Notes under the pieces: generated by a model
Seen by the model: only the letters and a program-made list of their open reading frames with translations
Told to the model about the DNA's origin: nothing
Databases searched by the model: none
Translations under genes and position numbers: made by a program
NCBI GenBank assembly: GCA_937891425.1
Contig: CALAGD010000087.1
Coordinates: 1 to 23,955, forward strand
From: an uncultured Pigmentiphaga sp.
Lineage (GTDB): Bacteria; Pseudomonadota; Gammaproteobacteria; Burkholderiales; Burkholderiaceae_B
DNA length: 23,955 nucleotides
Reading direction: 5' to 3'
Shown here: positions 23,405-23,955 of the stretch, in pieces
Layout: each line of letters starts with the position of its first letter
Numbering within the stretch: the stretch's first letter is position 1

Positions 23405-23443
23405 GTTGGAACCTCTACAGATGTTAGAGTTTGAATCTCCAAC
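23405..23443 (+). other. Nested hairpin in the IS leader before orfA
   Basis: GTTGGA (23405-23410) pairs with TCCAAC (23438-23443). Inside it, CTCTA (23413-23417) pairs with TAGAG (23425-23429) around a 7-base loop. It lies 22 bases before the orfA start. Such structures can hide the ribosome site or block read-in transcription in insertion sequences; that role is inferred here. Confidence 0.45.
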
Positions 23444-23465
23444 CTGGGGCAGAGAGAAGGTTCCC

Positions 23466-23955
23466 ATGAAGTATTCCCCCGAGCGGCGCGAAGCCATCTT
23501 GGCCAAGCTGGAAGCGCCGTATAACCGTACCGTCAATGATCTGGCTGGCGAGGAAGGTATCTCAGCTGCCACGATATACAACTGGCGAAAGCAAGCCCGT
23601 AGCACGGGCCGATTGCTTCCAAACGCCTCCCCCACCACGGAAGGCTGGAGCTCGGCGCAGAAGTTCAATGCGGTGCTGGAAACCGCTGCGTTGACCGAAG
23701 AAGAGCTGTCCGAGTACTGCCGTCGCCGTGGTCTATATCCTGAGCAGATTCGTCGCTGGCGCGCCAGTTGTGAACAGGCCAATGACCGGTCTGACCAAGC
23801 CGCCGCACGGCAATCAGAAGCGACCAAGGCCGAGCGCAAACGCATACGGGAGCTAGAGCGGGAGTTGCGTCGCAAGGACGCCGCCTTGGCTGAAACGGCA
23901 GCATTGCTGGCGCTGCGAAAAAAAGTCCAGGCGATCTGGGGGGACGAGGAAAAAT
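23466..23955 (+). CDS. IS3-family transposase OrfA, partial (runs off the window)
   Basis: 163 codons are visible with no stop. MKYSPERREAILAKLEAPYN opens a helix-turn-helix (DLAGEEGISAATIYNWRKQA at about 26-45). A second HTH-like block contains FNAVLETAALTEEELSEYCR and RRGLYPEQIRRWR (about 65-100). A heptad-rich coiled coil follows (IRELERELRRKDAALAETAA, then LLALRKKVQAIWG), the OrfA multimerisation leucine zipper. The double DNA-binding layout and the LRKK-QAIWG ending are typical of one group of IS3-family elements. An A7 run at 23918-23924 (A-AAA-AAA-G in frame) could serve as a -1 slippery site for OrfAB fusion. AGAAGG at 23455-23460 is the ribosome site. Confidence 0.85.
   Translation, partial: MKYSPERREAILAKLEAPYNRTVNDLAGEEGISAATIYNWRKQARSTGRLLPNASPTTEGWSSAQKFNAVLETAALTEEELSEYCRRRGLYPEQIRRWRASCEQANDRSDQAAARQSEATKAERKRIRELERELRRKDAALAETAALLALRKKVQAIWGDEEK

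Larger units (their letters stand above)
23310..23955 (+). mobile_element. IS3-family insertion sequence, left part only
   Basis: The left boundary lies somewhere between about 23310 and 23400, where the amidotransferase homology stops. TGTCAG occurs at 23353-23358 and 23395-23400, either of which could be the terminal TG of the element. orfA starts at 23466, and orfB and the right end lie beyond the window. Terminal repeats and target duplication therefore cannot be verified. Confidence 0.7.

Noticed and set aside
1..23955. CRISPR arrays, tRNA and rRNA genes
   Set aside because: No regularly spaced direct repeats with unique spacers and no cloverleaf or rRNA sequences were seen. The only regular repeats are the protein-coding NPLG-W units.

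Overview
The window looks like a chromosomal accessory/catabolic region of a high-GC betaproteobacterium, most likely an Alcaligenaceae member (Bordetella/Achromobacter/Pusillimonas type). The grounds are three Bug/TctC-type periplasmic receptors with no cognate permease, the density of LysR/IclR/Crp regulators beside small catabolic operons, and strong GC bias at third codon positions. Genus assignment is inference.

Layout. (1) 1-64: probable 3' tip of an IS200/IS605 (tnpB-type) element. (2) 120-2248: a cysteine-free Crp/Fnr regulator (minus), divergent from an acyl-CoA-dehydrogenase-fold flavin monooxygenase. (3) 2541-5463: a complete TRAP transporter operon (receptor, small permease, large permease) closed by a hairpin terminator. 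(4) 5804-6904: a linear-amide C-N hydrolase (choloylglycine hydrolase family) behind a structured leader. (5) 6926-9019: a LysR regulator divergent from a Bug receptor with a Tat-like signal. (6) 9189-14543: an IclR regulator divergent from a four-gene operon (VOC metalloenzyme, alpha/beta hydrolase, FAD phenol-type hydroxylase, Bug receptor), closed by a strong terminator. (7) 14652-19553: a NahR/NodD-like LysR regulator divergent from a four-gene operon (aldehyde dehydrogenase, NahE/PhdJ-like hydratase-aldolase, Bug receptor, YciI-like protein), closed by a textbook terminator. (8) 19833-23074: three consecutive secreted proteins (one with a Tudor/agenet-like segment, one with NPLG-W repeats, one DUF3617) and a DUF4260 membrane protein. 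(9) 23010-23955: the C-terminal remnant of a glutamine amidotransferase cut off by an IS3-type element whose orfA runs off the window.

How the genes may work together. Regions 6 and 7 read as two regulated aromatic-degradation modules. In region 6 the hydroxylase could make a catechol-type product, the VOC enzyme could open the ring, and the hydrolase could cleave the product, as in the MhpA-MhpB-MhpC logic. In region 7 the hydratase-aldolase would split an alpha,beta-unsaturated pyruvate side chain to an aldehyde plus pyruvate, and the dehydrogenase would oxidise the aldehyde, as in NahE-NahF. The Bug and TRAP receptors would capture organic acids in the periplasm. Substrates are not readable from the sequence. 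IS-type sequences at both edges suggest a mobile or rearranged segment.
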